NCBI GenBank assembly: GCA_028751875.1
Contig: CM054155.1
Coordinates: 10,993,649-11,057,648, forward strand
Direction: 5' to 3'
DNA: 64,000 nt
DNA from: Rapana venosa
Lineage: Eukaryota > Mollusca > Gastropoda > Neogastropoda > Muricidae
Shown: in pieces, positions 23,519-35,220 of the stretch
How the letters are laid out: each line of letters starts with the position of its first letter
How positions within the stretch are numbered: the first letter of the stretch is position 1
Program-made: the position numbers and the translations under genes
Notes under the pieces: generated by a model
Seen by the model: only the letters and a program-made list of their open reading frames with translations
What the model was told of the DNA's origin: nothing
Database searches by the model: none

Positions 23519-23604
<86 letters not shown>
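23453..23604. repeat. compound (TC)n-(CA)n microsatellite
   Basis: (TC)n at 23453-23517 followed by (CA)n at 23521-23604; it abuts the 5' end of the RNase H LINE. Confidence 0.95.
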
Positions 23605-23606
<2 letters not shown>

Positions 23607-26393
23607 ATAATAGAAGAAGCGAAAAAGCAGTATTGGCCCAATTTCTGTAAATCAGATATCTCAGGACATAAAGATCTTAACAAAGTCTGGAAAAAAGTGA
23701 AGGAAATGAAAAATGGTATATTTTTTGCCACCATACCCCATAACATCAGAAGACAATGAGTTTCCATCTAACTTTGAAAAGGCTGAAATTTTTGTAGAAT
23801 TATTTGCAAAGAATAGTAATGTGGAAAGTTTATCGGCAACTGAAAAAAAGTATAGAGAAGATATAGAAAATGCCAAAATAACTGCTAAAGGTATCATCTA
23901 TCAGCATTATCTAAATGCTGACCTTTCTCTTCAGGAATTAAAAGATGCTATTTCAACCCTTGGCACAAAGAAAACATGTGTTGGTCCTGATGCTGTATCT
24001 AATGAAATGATTAGACATCTTCCAGATAACTTCTTAACTTTTTTACAACAATATTTTCAGAACTGTTGGTTAAGTGGGACTCTGCCATCTTTGTGGAAAC
24101 AATCGATCATTGTGCCAGTTATTAAACAGGGTAAACCAAATGCAGACAAAAACAGCTACAGGCCGATCGCCCTAACATCACACTTAGGGAAATTAATGGA
24201 ACGTATCATCTTAAAAAGGCTCAATCATTACTGTGAAAAGCATAACATCATGCCTGTCTCTCAAGCAGGCTTCAGGAAAGGCAGGTCAACTGTCGATCAT
24301 CTAATTAAAATTACGACCCAAATTAAACATCAGTTTGCTAGAAGACAAATGTACTTGCAACTTTCTTTGATGTAAAAAAAGCGTACGACCAAGTCTGGCA
24401 TGACAAGCTACTTTATAAACTGAGATTAATTGGGCTTTCAGGTTGCATATATAATTACTTTAAAGCATTTTTAAGTGAAAGGTCCATTCAAACAAAAGTA
24501 GGAAGCGCCTATTCTCACTTAAGGTCTCTTCACATGGGAATTCCGCAAGGATCTGTTATAGCCCCAATACTGTTTAATATTTTGACCTATGATCTTCCTA
24601 AGCCGTTATCTAAAAATGTTGGAATTGTGCAGTACGCAGATGATATCTGCATGTGGTTGAAAGTGAATCTTAAAAAACGCACTCCTCGTAGATCTATAAA
24701 TAATATTAAAAAGATGTATCAAACTGAGCTTGATAAAATTAATGCATACATGCTTGAAAATGGGTTATCCCTTTCTTCAGAAAAAACTCATATGATGCTT
24801 TTCAATTCAGGGCATAATCCAGATTTTCTCCCAGTTTTTAAATTAAATGGATCTGCAATTGAATACACACAAGTTGTAAAATTTTTAGGAGTATATCTTA
24901 CATCTAAACTGACTTGGAATCATCATATAGAGTACATACTAACAAAGACCAGAACAAGTTTAAACTTTTTGAAGATTGTGAGTAGGCAACCTTGGGGTCA
25001 GGATACTCATACCCTTTTACACCTAGCAACATCTTTGGTTCGTTCAAAATTAACATATGCGCAAGAAATTTTCTTCTCGGCTCCAAAATATCTTTTTAAA
25101 AAAAACTACAAAGCGTAGATAGCAAAGCCTACAAACTTGCACTCGGTGTGCCGGTTCATACTGCGACACTGAGTGTATATGCCGAAATTGGAGTGATGCC
25201 TTTTGAATCACAAATGAAGCTTGCTTCAGCTAAATACATCTTGAGAAGTCATACAAATCAAAATCATGTATGCCAGAACTTGATTTAAAGGCTGAATCCC
25301 ATTATCCCAAAAGAGCAAAAACAATAAGTTCTTTAACTCCGATAGGGAGCTTCACATCTGACCTGTTTGAAAAATCAGGTGTGAATCCAAAAAATGTTGC
25401 TCCTCGATTGTCGTTCAGCGTAATTCCTCCATGGGAGCTTAACATTGCCAAATTTGATATAAACTATGCTGACCTTAAAAAGAATGATGGGCCTGTTCTT
25501 TCGGCATTTGTTAGATCTCATCTACATGAAAATTATAATAATCATTTGAAAATCTATACAGACGGCTCTGTACTTGATAGCAATGATGCAGGTGCTGGAT
25601 TTGTAATTCCAGCTCTGAAAATTGAAAGGTCTTATTACATTGGAAAAGACTTTTCTATTTTCTCAGCAGAGCTTGTTGCAATTGTGATGGCGTTAAACTT
25701 CCTGCTTAATTTTCCTTTCGCCTGTGAACAAGTATTATCTGTGTTGATTCCAGGTCTGTTCTACAGTCTTTACAATCGTTTAGTTCTAATATAAGAGGTG
25801 AAATTGTGACTGAAATTGTTCATTTAATTCATTTTTTGTCCACACGTGGTACCTGTATACAATTTTGCTGGATTCCATCCCATTGTGGTCTTTGGGGAAA
25901 AATGAATGGGCAGATTGCACAGCTAAAAGGGGTGCAATGAACAAGGAAAATACCATCAAAATGCAACTGCCGCTGTCTTTACAAGAGGGATATTGTCTTC
26001 TAAAGAAGACTTGCTGGGATCAGTTTGGCACTCTATATCATGAAACTTATCATTCAAAAGGATGTGCAAGACCTAAGTCGACAAAGTCTAAATACAACGA
26101 TTTCTCTGATCAGAACAAATTGTGTCATAGACTGTTGACAAGTCTGATATACAGGACTAAGGCTCGATGCTCTCAAACGAAATTCAGTCGAAATGTGTCA
26201 TGTATTTGTGGTGATCAGATTACGCCAGAACATGTTATGTTTTATTGTGATCAGTTGAAGCCTTTTTTGCCGGATTGGTTGTCTAACAGCAACTCTGCTA
26301 GTTTATCCCACACAGACATTTTGGTTGATAATCTTAAAATGCTAGAATTAGTGAAAGGCTTGAGTAAGAGCCCAGTCGGTCGGTTTTTATAAC
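23605..26393 (+). mobile_element. RNase H-bearing LINE (I/Nimb-like), 5'-truncated
   Basis: Starts with a linker (EEAKKQYWPNFCKS, KVWKKVKEMKNG). The reverse transcriptase frame 23713-24375 has GPDAVSNEMIRHLP, SYRPIALTSHLGKLMERIIL and SQAGFRKGRSTVDHL. A frameshift near 24365 separates this from DVKKAYDQVWHDKL. The frame 24534-25118 has GIPQGSVIAPILFNILTYDL, QYADDICMW (catalytic), LSSEKTHMM and VKFLGVYL. The RNase H domain spans about 25545-25925: IYTDGSVLDSND (first Asp), FSAELVAIVMAL (Glu), VDSRSVLQSL (Asp, one frame over from 25740) and WIPSHCGLWGKNEWADCTAK (His/Asp). A Cys-rich C-terminus (CICGDQITPEHVMFYC) ends at a stop near 26390. It is distinctly more AT-rich than neighbouring DNA and still long-open, so it is younger or differently biased than the other LINEs. 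Clade assignment rests on the RNase H domain. Confidence 0.9.
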
Positions 26394-26552
26394 AGATATT
26401 TGTTGTTCCTGTTCAAGTTAAATTTGATTCCGTTTGATTTCTTAACATAATATAATTCTTTTATTTTTATATTTTAACATCACATCTATGTAGGCCTACA
26501 GATTCCTAGCTGATGTAGAGTATACAGTTCCTATGCACACACACACACACAC

Positions 26553-26590
<38 letters not shown>

Positions 26591-26690
26591 ACACACACAC
26601 ACACACACATACCTTACACACACATTCATATACACCCAAATACACACATACACTTGCATAAACACACACACACACATCACACACAGGCAT

Positions 26691-26763
<73 letters not shown>

Positions 26764-26921
26764 CGTGGGGCCCCCACACTCACACTTTATACACAAATAT
26801 GTACACACATCTACACCCATGTATGTTCTCTCTCTCTCATATACACACTAACACATATACACACCCACTCTCATACACACACGTGCACACACACTCACAC
26901 AAACATACAAACACACACAAA

Positions 26922-26992
<71 letters not shown>

Positions 26993-27036
26993 CTTGTCTA
27001 ATATCACGTAATGTGAAAAGACGTTAAATTAAGAAG

Positions 27037-27125
<89 letters not shown>

Positions 27126-27307
27126 TGATTTGCTTTATATTGTAACAGTTACAAAAAAAAATGTCATAATCACATGCATCCATATGTATAGTCGGCACCC
27201 TGCCCCCCTTTATTCTCTCTCTTAAGACTCCCACCTGTATAAGATCTACTTTTCTTAGACACTGCTCTACTGTACCCCCTCATTTGACTTCTCCTTTATA
27301 ACACCTA

Positions 27308-27374
<67 letters not shown>

Positions 27375-27465
27375 TGTGAGAGCAAATCTACGTATGTAAA
27401 TGTACGTGTTTGTGTGTTTGTATGTGTTTGTGTGTGCCCACCGGGTGTGTGTATGTATACACTAC
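26394..27465. repeat. (CA)n and (GT)n arrays with a short repeated core
   Basis: Long CA arrays at 26536-26612, 26694-26760, 26930-26992 and 27039-27121, and (GT)n at 27311-27373. Between two arrays, 26992-27038 contains 'aatatcacgtaatgtgaaaa' then 'gacgttaaatta', matched at about 58480-58520, which is also flanked by CA arrays. All open frames here are dinucleotide translations. Confidence 0.85.
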
Positions 27466-27477
27466 AATGAAAATTTT
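27466..27477. repeat. target-site duplication, left (aatgaaaatttt)
   Basis: 12 bases identical to 28430-28441. Confidence 0.85.
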
Positions 27478-28200
27478 CCCACAGGGATCAGTTCTAGGCC
27501 CTGTTCTTTTCACTCTTTACACTTCCCCACTGTCACATATAATAAAACGCCATCAAATCAACCATCATTTTTATGCAGATGACTCTCAGATTCAAAGCAG
27601 TGTTACTCCTGAAAATCTGCCTTCTCTCCTGGCAAATATGGCCCACTGCTTTGAAGATATTCAAAATTGGATGACACAGAACAAATTACAGCTAAATGCA
27701 GATAAAACTGAAGCCATGCTTGTAGGGACCAAACACAAACTCTTTTCCATTACAACAGCTTCAATAGAACTTGGTAATGCATCAGTCCCTCTATCCACTG
27801 CTGTGAAGTACCTAGGTGTTGTTATCGACAACACACTCTCTATGCAAAAATTCATCACCCAGATCAGTACCCTCTGTTACAAATGTCTCCACAAAACTGC
27901 ACCCTCCTACCTCTGTGAATGTCTTAACCTGTACACTCCTTCACGTTCCCTCCGCTCTAGATACCTTGTGCCTACCTAGATTCAACCAATCTACTGTTGG
28001 CCGCCGCTCTTTCTCTATTTCGGGTCCAACGACCTGGAATGAGCTCCCTCTCTCTCTTCGCCAGAAGCCTAGCTATGACACTTTTAAATCAAGCCTCAAG
28101 ACATATTTATTTCAAACCTAAGATTTCCCCCCTCCTGTCTCATATCAGAACTATCCCACCCTTCACTAACCTATGTCATATCACCCTGCTAAAGTATATG

Positions 28201-28237
<37 letters not shown>

Positions 28238-28429
28238 TTTGGAAAACATTTGACTATTTCAATTTTATTTCATAGATTTGGTCAGCAGTACCATGTTTGT
28301 AATATCTGTTTGAACTATTGATTATTTGTCATTGGTTGTATGACTGTAAGATTAGGTCGAATGCATGCACTTTGATTTGTCTTTGCAAGATATAGCGCTA
28401 TATAAGTTCCATTTATTATTATTATTATT
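27478..28429 (+). mobile_element. L-family LINE, 5'-truncated, with internal deletion and TSD
   Basis: The copy starts inside the reverse transcriptase (PQGSVLGPVLFTLYTSPLSH) and includes FYADDSQIQ, LNADKTEAMLVGT and KYLGVVIDNTLSMQKFITQ. It then jumps directly to STLCYKCLHKTAPSYL; compared with the copy at 4375-6544 about 110 codons are missing between these blocks. The C-terminal block (GPTTWNELPLSLRQKPSYDT) and 3' UTR with (GT)n, the palindrome atatagcgctatat and (ATT)n tail follow. The single long open frame 27410-27979 partly derives from upstream GT repeats. The precise 5' truncation and tail with a 12-bp TSD show target-primed reverse transcription. Confidence 0.9.
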
Positions 28430-28441
28430 AATGAAAATTTT
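28430..28441. repeat. target-site duplication, right (aatgaaaatttt)
   Basis: Perfect match to 27466-27477, directly after the (ATT)n tail. Confidence 0.85.
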
Positions 28442-29810
28442 TAAGCATGGGAATTGCTTATTTTGCTCAATAAATGTTGATTTTTTTGTTTTCGAAAGAG
28501 GCCTTCATGGTTTCTTGTCATAACCAATTTCAACTGTAGTGTTGTTGCTTTTTGTGTCAATGTGTGTCAGTTGTGTGTTATTTGTTTTGTTATCAACACT
28601 TGTCTTGCACATTTAAAGATGAATCAGTTCCAAATGTTGATGAGGAAAAAGGAAACCAACGAAAAACAAAACAAAAAAGCCCATCCTCATGATGTGGTTT
28701 ATACATAACTGATCACAGACTTGTAAAGTTTAACGAGTTTGAAAAATGTTAAGCTAAGGACTTCCAGCATTGTATCCTATCTCTCAAATGAACATGATTT
28801 AATCGGAAGAACGCCATTGTTTGATTGCATTTGAAGTCTACGGAAAGTAAGTGGTAGAAAATGAGTGACGTGTTTTGGTCGTGACCAGAAACGCCGAGCT
28901 CTGTCATCGGGGCGGTTTGTAGCAAACAATAACGTCACTGCGATGACGTTTAGCGTGCATTTACGGTTGACTCATTACGATTAACAACGATTATGTAGAT
29001 TAATCACTTCCCCGAAATCAACACTAGAAATCTGTATCCAAGTCAAAGGGGACGATTTATTACAGTAGATCAGAGTCGTGACACAAAAGCATAATCAATC
29101 GTTTCCTGTCAGACTAACACGAGCTAAATGTTTTACGGCCAAATTTCAATGTGCGAGATAACGACAGAACAGAATTGCTGCAGGTTTATATTTTCAACAA
29201 CATAACCAGAACATTAGTATAAAGAATCAATGACTGAATGACGAAAACTAATTGTGTGTATGCTATGGTGGTTTCGTGTCACAATCAAAGTGGTTAATAC
29301 ACGAGTTTACAGATCAACGACAATATTTCCATAACATACATTCAAACACTGAAAATAAACACTTCTGTCGCTAATTTTTCGAAATAAAACACGTATAACA
29401 TCTATAAAAGAAAGAAAGTAAAACTTCAACAAGAATGTTATGGTCCTACAAGAAACCCTACTATTTTCCTTTTATGTCCTAATCATAACGCTGCACAAAA
29501 AAACTGGATTTTTTGATATTTTGTGCAAAAAAATTATCTTTGCACATAACAACCCATTTCCACAAATTACAGTAGATAGCTTTTTATTTCTTTCCGAGTA
29601 AGAATAAGCGGTCACCAAATGAAACGATTGGTAAACGTACCCACAGCTAATAAGCCAACACTGTTGACAAGAAAAGACAAAATACAGATAACCTGACAAA
29701 AACAAGCAATTTCGTGTTTTAAACATGAGTTTACGATTATTTAACCCATGGTTGGCAAAAGTAAAATACTTTGAAAAGAAACTATTCCTTCTCCTTCGAT
29801 AAAAAATGCA
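28442..29810. other. repeat-poor island, no gene recognised
   Basis: The longest stretch here without microsatellites or recognisable elements. The only sizeable open frame (29472-29819 minus, 115 codons) has no recognisable motif. CpG-containing sequence at 28861-28975 carries several bZIP-like sites (see the regulatory entry). Confidence 0.5.
28866..28974. promoter_or_regulatory. possible CRE/AP-1-type site cluster
   Basis: TGACGTG at 28866-28872, a perfect inverted repeat AACGTCA (28931-28937) / TGACGTT (28944-28950) separated by 6 bases, and a consensus AP-1 site TGACTCA at 28968-28974. These match known bZIP half-sites. No adjacent gene is identified, so function is inference and chance occurrence is possible. 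Confidence 0.2.
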
Positions 29811-31437
29811 ATCACTCACTCACTCAGTCCCATGTCCCAAAGGTCGTAGGGGGGACATGAGAGAAGACGCAACAGAGATCTTTTTCCATTCTTCACGATC
29901 CTGTGTGGCTAGTAGAAGGTGTTGCAGGGGTTGGGAGTTCCAGTCTTTGATGTTGTCAACCCATGATTTCTTTTGGCGGCCTCTTCTTCTCTTGCCTTCA
30001 ACAGTTCCCTGCAAGATGGTTTTGCTAAGGTGTTGTGTCTTGTGGTGTGACCAAACCACATCAGTTTTCTCCTCTTTATGGTGGAGAGCAAAGGTTCTTG
30101 GGGGCCTACACGCTTTTTGATTTCTTCTTGCACATAGTTGTTGGTCTTGTGTTCTTTGTATATTTTGAGGAGTCTTCTATGGCACTTGTTCTTGAATGCT
30201 TGGATTCTCCTCTCTAGCTCTGCTGACAGGGTCCATGATTCACAGCCATATAGGAGGATAGATATCACGAGGGATTTGTAGAGGTGATATTTGGTGCAGA
30301 AGCTGATGTTGTTGCTTCTGATGATCCTCTCGAGTCTGGCTAGAGCAGATGTTGCTGTTGCAATGCGAGCTTTCACTTCATTGTTTGATGTGCCATCTTT
30401 TGTTAGGATGGAGCTAAGTATTTGAATTGGCTCGCCTCTTCCAGTATTTCTCCATTCATCTTTATTTCCGTGCTGTCATTACTAGCGCTGTTGACCATGA
30501 TCTTTGATTTCTCTGTACTGACCTCCATGCCGTATGCGCTCGCTCGATCTGATAGACTATCTGTGAGGTTTTGCAGTTCTTGTTTGCTGCCGCCCATGAG
30601 GGCAATGTCATCTGCAAATCTGAGGTTGCAAAGGGGTCTTCCACCAATGGAGATGGAAGTGTGGTGGTTTTGCAGTGTCTTTGTCATGGTGTTTTCAAGG
30701 AAGAGGTTGAAAAGTACAGGTGAGAGAAGGCAGCCCTGATGAACCCCAACCGTGGTCTTGAAGAACTCGCCCATGTGATTGTTCATGAAAACTGCACTTC
30801 TTGCGTTCTCGTACAGTGCCTTGATGACTTCAATGAGGCAGTTGTCAATGTTGAAGTGCCTGAGTACTTGCCAGAGGCCCGTCATGCCATACCCTGTCAA
30901 AGGCCTTTTTGAAGTCTATGAAATTGTGATACAAGTCTTTTTGGTGTTGGAGATGTTTCTCTATCAGAATTCTCAGATTGAAAATGTGTTCCATTGTGCT
31001 GCGTTTTGGTCTAAAGCCGGCTTGTTCTTCTGCCAGGAGTTTTTCCGCTTGGTTTTTCAGTCTGTTGAGGACTACCCGCAGCATGATCTTGCTAGGATGG
31101 CTTATGAGACTGATGGTTCTGTAGTTCTGGCATTGCTTGAGGTTTCCTTTCTTTGGTAGGGTATTACAAGAGACTGTGTCCATTCTTCTGGCCATTCTTT
31201 GGTGTCGTGAATCTTCTGACAAAGTTCTGTGAATCGCCTTGCTGTTTCATTCCCTCCATTTTTTATTAGTTCAGCTGGGATGTTATCCATTCCACGGGAC
31301 TTTCCCTTCTTCAATTGTTTAATAGCTGTATCTACTTCACACCTTAGTATTGGTGGGTCTTTATCTTGGTGTTCAGGGGGTTTGTCAGAAACTATGTTGC
31401 TATCTGGGCGTAGAAGCGAGTAAACTCTTCTTGATCA
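29811..31437 (-). mobile_element. R2-family LINE (RTE-like), 5'-truncated
   Basis: Read on the minus strand from about 31437: EVDTAIKQLKKGKSRGMDNI (31340-31280), TLPKKGNLKQCQNYRTISLI (about 31160-31110), EEQAGFRPKRSTMEHIFNLR (31030-30970), DFKKAFDRVWHDG, then TTVGVHQGCLLSPVLFNLFL (30755-30700), SIGGRPLCNLRFADDIALMG (catalytic, about 30640-30590) and STEKSKIMVNSA. After a frameshift near 30405 it continues with LYKSLVISILLYGCESWTLS and KRRKLMWFGHTTRHNTL, then GKRRRGRQKKSWVDNIKDWN. It ends 'ccctacgacctttgggacat' plus (GAGT)n at 29811-29826. The endonuclease is absent. A six-base 'aaatgc' is present at both ends (29804-29809, 31437-31442), too short to be a secure TSD. Confidence 0.88.
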
Positions 31438-31442
31438 AATGC

Positions 31443-32780
31443 TGCCGTGCTTAATTAGCGTGGGTCATGACATGAGAAAACGTGGTTGAAGACAAAGACG
31501 GCACATGGCGGGAAAAAGTACGTGCCAGAGCTGGCTGATCAAAAACATCCAGTTGTTTTTATATACTGTTAACTGTTTACTTTATCAGTGGAAGCTATAA
31601 TGTGTTGATGGTATCGTATAGTTCTTTGTGAGTGAATTTTTAAAATTGGGCCTGACTTTGGAAACCAAGCCTCACGACCACAACGGGCATTTAATCCACC
31701 CTCTATTTAATGTTCATGAAAAAAATGAAGATGTTTCTGCTTGGGAGTTTGAAACAACATCTGGGTATTAATTTAATACAAACTGTGTTTTCAATTAGCG
31801 TTCTTTGAAGTCAGGAAGAACAATCCTGAATAACGTATGCACCATGGTGTCACAAATCCGCCATGTTGGAATGAGCAACTTTTGTAAAAAGAACATTCAA
31901 TATCTTTAAAAACAAGCCACAAGTACACATTATAACATATTAAAATATTTTTAATTTCTTAATTGAAACTAACCAGTATATTTTGTTGCTTAAACAAGAT
32001 CAGTGCTATATACATGCCATACTGATTAATTAATATTATTATAATTATATTATTATTAAACAGCATTCACCACATTTACAAACTAAATTCAGGCAAAGGT
32101 AATGTTGTGAAGTAGGTCACTATCATGCCTCACAGTTTCTGAGAAATGACCTTGGAGCAAAGGTGATAGAGAGAGGTGGGAAGAGGAATGATTGAGAGGG
32201 AGAGTAAGAGAATGAGAGTGAGGGAGGGGGGAGAAAGAGTAGAGGGTAAAAGAGAGAGGAGGAAGAGAGAGCAGGAGAGAGGGGAAAAGAGAGGGCAAGA
32301 GGGAGGATAGGTAGAAGAGAGGGGGGGGGGGGGGATCCCGACAGAGGGAGTGAGAGGGAGAGAGAGAGGGGAATAGTGATATAGGAGAGACAGACAGACC
32401 GACAGCCGAGAAATGACAGAGGGAAAGAGAGAGACAGACAGACAGACAGAGGCAGACAGACAGAGACATAGGGAGACAAAGAGACAGAGACATAGGGAGA
32501 CATAGAGACTGAGAGACAGAGAGACAGTGACTAAGACAGATAAACTAACACAGGTAAACAGACGGACAAACAGAGAGGGTATCATGCTGATCTCTTAATG
32601 TGGTGGCCTTCTTCACTTGTAATCTAGCCTATTAATTCTATCTCTACCTTCCCTCTGCCCCCCCCCCCACCCCCTCCCCCAATCGCCCCAAGCTCCCCCT
32701 CCCCCCCCCCCACTACCCTGTCTTGCTTTCCGTCCACTGCATGAGTAGCCTGCAGCAGAAACACTGAGTGAGTGTGTAGT
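31443..32780. other. unique AT-rich DNA, then GA-rich and C-rich tracts
   Basis: 31443-32100 is unique-looking with no frame of interest. 32160-32570 is purine-rich (GA, GACA, GAGACATAGG units); its minus-strand frames (32089-32585) are Ser/Leu/Pro low complexity. 32655-32712 is C-rich. Confidence 0.6.
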
Positions 32781-32866
32781 GTTGATCGCTTTGATTTGTT
32801 GCTTTACAAGATTCAGTGCTATATAAATTCCATACATATTATTATTATTATTATTATTATTATTTT
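32781..32866 (+). mobile_element. retroposon 3' tail, subfamily 2 (ATT tail)
   Basis: 'gatcgctttgatttgttgct', then 'caagattcagtgctatataa', then (ATT)n. Same 3' end as 45977-46110. It matches the L-family LINE end except for 'ttacaagattca' in place of 'ttgcaagatata'. No coding part is attached. Confidence 0.65.
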
Positions 32867-32920
32867 TAGTGGAAACGGTCAGTCAGACAGTATCTGGTGA
32901 TGTTAAATGCTTGTAGTGTT

Positions 32921-33000
32921 GTCAAGTCAAGAGAGTTGTCCCTGGCAAAATTCTTAGAAAAAAGCCACTCTGATAGGGAAAGAAATACAGTTGCAGACCC

Positions 33001-33032
<32 letters not shown>

Positions 33033-33152
33033 GGTGGCGCTGCTCTTGTGGCGACGTGCTCTCCCCGGGGAGAGCAGCCCGAATTTCACGCAGAGAAATC
33101 TCGTGACTTAAAGTGGTATAAATAAATAAATAAATAAATAAAGTCAAGTCAA
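32921..33152 (+). mobile_element. SINE B, 5'-truncated copy with 10-bp TSD
   Basis: The body 32931-33142 corresponds to the 3' half of SINE B (from 'gttgtccctggcaaaattct' to the AAAT tail), with an A-run of 29 at 33001-33029. It is flanked by 'gtcaagtcaa' at 32921-32930 and 33143-33152. The tail is (AAAT)n at about 33118-33142. It landed in or beside repeat F. Confidence 0.85.
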
Positions 33153-33300
33153 AACACTTTAATCATCCCATGAAGGGCAATTACAAACCTGACAGGCACA
33201 TTGATACGCGTCATAATCTGGAAAGACACAAAAAACTACATTTCATATTGGTTAAAACATTCCAAAATAACTTCAAATATTAACAAAAAAACACGAACAC
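33153..33300 (-). repeat. interspersed repeat F, copy 2
   Basis: Matches 2098-2215 through 'ggaaagacacaaaaa', 'catttcatattgg' and 'aacattccaaa', ending in A-rich then CA/CG repeat. 33300-33366 is (CA)n-(CG)n with alternating purine-pyrimidine (Z-DNA prone). Confidence 0.5.
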
Positions 33301-33366
33301 ACACACACACGCGCGCGCTTGCGCGCACACATCGCACACATACACACACACGCGCGCGCGCGCGCT

Positions 33367-33678
33367 CAGCACACACGTAATACACCCTCACAACACCAAT
33401 AGGAAACACGTGTTTATTAAAAACCATTGACTAGAAAGACATATAAACTGATTATATACCCACGTCACATAGGCACCAGAGTGATGCATCGCGAACACAT
33501 CACGAACACCCAACTGGATTGTGTAGACTTAGAAATAATTTCTCTTGCACAGTGATACTATGGACCAAAACGATTATTTGTAGAAAGGGAAACACGATCA
33601 CAGGACCCTGTATTAGGCACAGTGATAGATAATCGATTTCAATCTTTGCCATTTTCACTCCATTGATGTCAGCAGGGC

Positions 33679-33714
<36 letters not shown>

Positions 33715-34840
33715 GACAGCCAACGTACCTATCCCCCCCCCCCCCCCCCCCCACTTTCCCCCTCTCCCCTGCAGCCAGATCCAATGCCCTTGTAATAAAC
33801 ATACTATGGTGTAGTACTAACACGACTGCTATGTTAAAAGTAGCCCCTTCCACTTGATGTTTTTTGCCTATACTACTTGCTCTGTTTCTTTCTCTCATCT
33901 TACAAGTGCAAATGTTCAATGACATGGAACTCTAATTTTTGATGCTCATTAAAATCAAACTTATATATATCTACAGAAAATAATATATTGTTTGGAACAT
34001 TTTCATGGGGGTGTAAAAAAAATGTAAGCAACACCATCCAATGCCAACCTAGCATGTGAGAAAGGACCCCCACCACCCACCTCCAACCTGAGTTGGCTTC
34101 TTTTGTTAATGAATTTAGTGTTAATTATGATTTTGAAAATCTAATTTATAATAATGAAGAACTTTGCAAAATTGCTGTGCTGTTGTGATTATAAAATTTA
34201 TGTACATATATTTTTTAATGTCGAAAGTGGAGTTTATATAAGTCCTATTTTGACATTTTTGTGTTTCTTTCTTTCTTTTAGAAAACCAGTCAAGCAATAC
34301 TTGAGTTTTTAAAATGCTACAGATTTCCATTGCCTCTGTAAAGATTAAGGAGACTGATTTCAAGAATATAGTACTGATACATATTCCAGCTTTACCATGG
34401 TGATGTGATGGCATTTTGTTATTAACAAAGAAAAATTATACAATCACTTTTGTTGAGTTAATGATGCTAAATAAGGAAGTCACTGTCAAACTTTTCCTTT
34501 TTGATAATTATAAAGTCTTATGTTATATTGGGGGATCAGCACTGTCCACCCCCCATCCCCCTCCTTTAAAATTTTTTTATGGTTGTCCATTACTGTCATA
34601 AGTCAAGTTCTCTCTTTTTCGGTTCATGCAGTAATTCCATCAACAATCAAAATAAATAATGATAATGTTAATAACAGCAGCTACAATAACAATGATAATG
34701 ATATGATCATTATGATGATTTACAGCATGCTTTACAGCATGTTTAAGCACTTCATCATGGGAAAGAGTGTGCACTACACAATCACACAATTTAAAACAAT
34801 ACACATAAACTCACAGAGACAACCCACCTAGCAGCAGCAT

Positions 34841-34886
<46 letters not shown>

Positions 34887-34990
34887 CACACACACACACA
34901 CACACACACCCCACACACACACTCCCCGCGCACGCGAGCTGGTGCGCCAGTACGCACGAGCGCGCGCGCACACACACATGCACACACTCG
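33367..34990. other. no gene recognised; AT-rich unique sequence with microsatellites
   Basis: (GA)n at 33680-33710, C-run at 33735-33752 and a CA array at 34845-34925. Open frames such as 33500-33925 and 34121-34414 (minus) lack recognisable motifs. Confidence 0.5.
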
Positions 34991-34996
34991 TGCGCG

Positions 34997-35220
34997 CCGG
35001 GACAGGATAGCCTAGTGGTCAGAACATTGCGCTCACAATCTGACCACCCGGAATTTTGCTCTAGAGTTAACATCAGTGCAGACTCCACTCTCCCCCAAAG
35101 TCCTTAGGATGAGAATAAAAACCGAGGCCCTATGTGCGAACGCACGCAGAACATCTTGCGCACACGTTTAATCCTGTTCCGCTTTCCCTAAGAATAGGCC
35201 GTTGTGCGCAGGTGGGAACA
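34997..35220 (+). mobile_element. SINE A, 5' part (interrupted by the RTE copy)
   Basis: tRNA-like head: 'ggatagcctagtggtcagaa' contains a D-arm/A-box-like stretch; the B box region ('cggaattttgctc') is eroded. The body has 'aaagtcctt', 'gcagaacatcttgcgcacac' and 'cctgttccgctttccctaag'. It breaks at 35220 with ggtgggaaca and resumes at 38720. The uninterrupted homologue at 40985-41310 (minus) shows that the two halves join. Confidence 0.85.
35211..35220. repeat. target-site duplication (ggtgggaaca), left
   Basis: Repeated at 38720-38729; both lie within SINE A, whose unsplit copies have this sequence once. Confidence 0.9.

Noticed and set aside
29804..31442. TSD 'aaatgc' for the R2 LINE at 29811-31437
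   Set aside because: Only six bases and the 5' boundary is uncertain; chance match is likely.
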